NCBI GenBank assembly: GCA_002696965.1
Contig: NZUB01000025.1
Coordinates: 1 to 8,716, forward strand
Source of the DNA: Flavobacteriales bacterium
GTDB taxonomy: Bacteria; Bacteroidota; Bacteroidia; Flavobacteriales; TMED113
Length of the DNA: 8,716 nt
Reading direction: 5' to 3'
Below, piece after piece: positions 6,541-8,716 of this stretch (position 1 is the first letter of the stretch; every line of letters begins with the position of its first letter). The notes beneath the pieces were generated by a model. That model was not told the origin of the DNA. It did no database searches and saw only the letters and a list, made by a program, of their open reading frames with translations. A program made the translations under genes and the position numbers.

Positions 6541-8716
6541 TTATTTAATAATAATACTGCCTTGTTTTACATCTAGTTGAATATTGTCCCCCTCATTTAA
6601 ATTATTATTTATAATTTCTTCGGCTATTATATCTTCAATGTATTTTTGAATCACCCTTTTTAAAGGTCTAGCGCCAAATTTTTCATCATATCCTTTTTCT
6701 AGAATAAATTTTTGCACTTTTTTGGATACTTTAATATTATAATTTAAATTTTTTATTCTCTGCGTAACTTGTGCTAATTCTATTTCTATTATTTGTAATA
6801 TATCTGCTTGATTTAGGTGGTTAAATAAAATAACATCATCTAATCTATTTAAAAATTCTGGGGCAAATGCTCTTTTTAATGAAGCTTCAATAAAGCTTTT
6901 AGCTTGGTTTCCAATATTTTCTTTTCTAGCAGTTGTGTTAAAGCCTGGGCCTTTACCAATATCTTTTAATTTACGAGTTCCTATATTAGATGTCATGATG
7001 ATAATCGTGTTTTTAAAATCCACTTTTCTACCTAAACCATCTGTCATAATACCATCATCCATAACTTGTAATAATAGATTAAAAACATCAGGATGTGCCT
7101 TTTCTATTTCATCTAGCAATATTATTGAGTAGGGTTTTCTTCTAACCTTTTCTGTTAGCTGTCCACCTTCTTCATATCCGACGTAACCGGGAGGTGCTCC
7201 TACTAGTCTTGATACAGAAAATTTCTCCATGTATTCACTCATATCTACTCTAATTAAATTATTTTGAGAATCAAATAAATAATTTGCTAATTCTTTTGCT
7301 AATTGAGTTTTCCCAACTCCTGTTGGGCCTAAAAAAATAAATGAACCAATAGGCTTATTAGGATCTTTTAGTCCTGCACGATTTCTTTGTATAGCTTTGA
7401 CAATTTTACTAATTGCATTATCTTGTCCAATAATTCTCGTTTTTAATTCTGTAGCCATATTAGATAGGCGTGCACTCTCTGTTTGAGCAATTCTTTGTAC
7501 TGGAATACCGCTCATCATCGATATAACTTCTGAGACATTGTCTTCAGTTACTAATTGTTTATTTTGTTTAATTTCTTCCTCCCATTTGATCTGTTCTTCT
7601 AGTAATATATTTTCTGTCTCTTTTTCAGTATCTCTTAGTTTGGCAGCTTCCTCATATTTTTGTTTTTTAACCACCCTCTTTTTTTCTTTTTGAATAGCTT
7701 GTAGTTTATCCTCTAACTTTAAAATGTCTTTGGGGACATTAATATTAGTAATGTGAACTCTGGAACCTGCTTCATCAAGTGCATCAATTGCCTTATCGGG
7801 TAAATATCTATCACTTATATACCTATGAGTCAATACAACACATGCATCAATTGCGGTATCTGAATAAGTTACATTATGATGATCTTCATATCTTTCTTTA
7901 ATGTTGTGAAGTATTTGAATGGTCTCTTCTGGAGTTGTGGGTTCAATAATCACCTTTTGAAATCTTCTTTCTAATGCACCATCTTTTTCTATATTTTGTC
8001 TGTATTCATCTAAAGTTGTGGCTCCAATGCATTGTAGGTCTCCTCTTGCTAGTGCAGGTTTAAACATATTTGATGCATCTAATGACCCTGTAGATCCTCC
8101 TGCTCCTACTATTGTGTGTATTTCATCAATAAAAAGGATTATATCTCCATTTTTCTCTAATTCATTCATGACAGCTTTCATTCTTTCCTCAAATTGTCCT
8201 CTATATTTTGTACCTGCTACTAATGAAGCAACATCAAGAGCGATAACTCTTTTATTAAATAACACTCTAGATACCTTTTTTTCAACAATTCTTGTTGCTA
8301 AGCCTTCAGCAATTGCTGATTTACCTACACCAGGCTCTCCTATAAGTAATGGATTATTTTTCTTTCTTCTAGATAGAATTTGTGATACCCTTTCAATTTC
8401 ATTTTTTCTTCCAATTACAGGATCTAATTTACCTTCTTCAGCATATTGAGTTAAATCTCGACCAAAGTTATCTAAAACTGGAGTGTTAGATTTTGTTTTT
8501 TTAGACTGTACAGGTTTTTTGCTTATATATTGAGTATCATCTTCTTCTGATATTGAGGCCTTTGTTTTATTGAGTTTTGTGCTTTTGGATTCTGATGCAC
8601 TTTTTTCATTATAATCATCTGATTCTAGTTCATTTATGAATGCCTCTTTTACTCTTTCATAAGTAATGTCATAATTATTTAGAAATTTTGTTGTCTTATC
8701 GGCACTATTTCTCAAA
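6541..8716 (-). CDS. clpC: ClpC-type AAA+ ATPase (Hsp100), 5' end outside window
   Basis: This is an ATP-driven unfoldase of the class that normally feeds proteins to the ClpP peptidase. 724 residues are visible, frame starting at 8715, and no start codon is present; the TTG at the edge reads as Leu inside the end of the Clp-N domain (LRNSADKTTKFLNNYDITYERV). Family length near 850 means about 125 residues are missing. After a charged low-complexity linker (visible residues 27-78) come AAA1 with Walker A GEPGVGKS (126-133), pore loop KYRGQF (170-175), Walker B ILFIDEIH (193-200) and arginine finger ALERRF (247-252). A UVR-like coiled segment KYEEAAKLRDTEKE (353-366) separates it from AAA2 with Walker A GPTGVGKT (463-470), pore loop GYVGYEEGG (510-518), Walker B IILLDEIEK (531-539) and sensor 2 GARPLKR (681-687). 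The short UVR middle segment instead of a long ClpB coiled coil favours ClpC. The ClpP-docking position reads P-G-F (590-592). Confidence 0.95.
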   Translation of the reverse strand, partial: LRNSADKTTKFLNNYDITYERVKEAFINELESDDYNEKSASESKSTKLNKTKASISEEDDTQYISKKPVQSKKTKSNTPVLDNFGRDLTQYAEEGKLDPVIGRKNEIERVSQILSRRKKNNPLLIGEPGVGKSAIAEGLATRIVEKKVSRVLFNKRVIALDVASLVAGTKYRGQFEERMKAVMNELEKNGDIILFIDEIHTIVGAGGSTGSLDASNMFKPALARGDLQCIGATTLDEYRQNIEKDGALERRFQKVIIEPTTPEETIQILHNIKERYEDHHNVTYSDTAIDACVVLTHRYISDRYLPDKAIDALDEAGSRVHITNINVPKDILKLEDKLQAIQKEKKRVVKKQKYEEAAKLRDTEKETENILLEEQIKWEEEIKQNKQLVTEDNVSEVISMMSGIPVQRIAQTESARLSNMATELKTRIIGQDNAISKIVKAIQRNRAGLKDPNKPIGSFIFLGPTGVGKTQLAKELANYLFDSQNNLIRVDMSEYMEKFSVSRLVGAPPGYVGYEEGGQLTEKVRRKPYSIILLDEIEKAHPDVFNLLLQVMDDGIMTDGLGRKVDFKNTIIIMTSNIGTRKLKDIGKGPGFNTTARKENIGNQAKSFIEASLKRAFAPEFLNRLDDVILFNHLNQADILQIIEIELAQVTQRIKNLNYNIKVSKKVQKFILEKGYDEKFGARPLKRVIQKYIEDIIAEEIINNNLNEGDNIQLDVKQGSIIIK

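Noticed and set aside
6935..7132. Plus-strand open frame of 65 codons
   Set aside because: It is antisense to the clpC AAA2 Walker B region, with no independent support.
8018..8449. Plus-strand open frame of 143 codons
   Set aside because: It lies entirely antisense to the AAA1 domain of clpC and encodes no recognisable protein.
8713..8715. TTG at the right edge as a start for a short Hsp100 lacking the N domain
   Set aside because: The codon falls inside recognisable Clp-N domain sequence; the gene simply continues past the window.

Overview
The window looks like core chromosome from a low-GC member of the Bacteroidota, most likely a flavobacterium-like organism. Three things point there. 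The gene order bamD-rpoZ-coaBC-DUF4835/PorD-recN is, from memory, typical of this phylum. Several proteins have phylum-typical sequences: the omega subunit starts MDYKKTKA, FabI starts MSxNLLKGK, and DUF4835 is essentially restricted to Bacteroidota. Two copies of the Bacteroidota -7 promoter element TAnnTTTG lie in the one divergent intergenic region. Hand counts of sample lines give roughly 18-30% GC in the plus-strand block and about 35% in the partial gene at the left edge. Gaps are very short (longest 95 bp), so the genome is compact. I see no mobile element, CRISPR array, tRNA or rRNA.

Layout. Positions 1-494 (minus) hold the N-terminal 164 residues of a PLP-dependent alpha-oxoamine synthase, cut off at the left edge. 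Positions 495-589 are a divergent promoter region with an AT-only inverted repeat in the middle. Positions 590-6520 (plus) carry six tightly packed genes, probably one transcription unit: bamD (outer-membrane assembly lipoprotein), rpoZ (RNA polymerase omega with an unusual acidic tail), coaBC (coenzyme A synthesis), a DUF4835/PorD exported protein tied to type IX secretion, recN (DNA repair ATPase) and fabI (enoyl-ACP reductase). After a 20-bp convergent gap, 6541-8716 (minus) hold most of a ClpC-type Hsp100 ATPase, which lacks its N-terminal domain only because it runs off the right edge.

Taken together, the operon supplies envelope biogenesis (BamD, the PorD-like protein), CoA and fatty-acid metabolism (CoaBC, FabI), transcription (omega) and DNA repair (RecN). 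That is a growth-linked housekeeping set rather than a dedicated pathway. The left-edge enzyme may also use an acyl-thioester to make an amino-ketone such as a sphingoid or sulfonolipid base, but its substrate cannot be read from the fragment.

I did not find a convincing undescribed system. The observations most worth checking are the long acidic tail on omega, the Cys-to-Ser and Asn-to-Asp replacements at recognised active-site positions of the CoaC domain, the P-G-F tripeptide where ClpC normally carries the hydrophobic-G-F ClpP-docking loop, and the small divergent promoter region with a perfect palindrome and a possibly leaderless bamD transcript.
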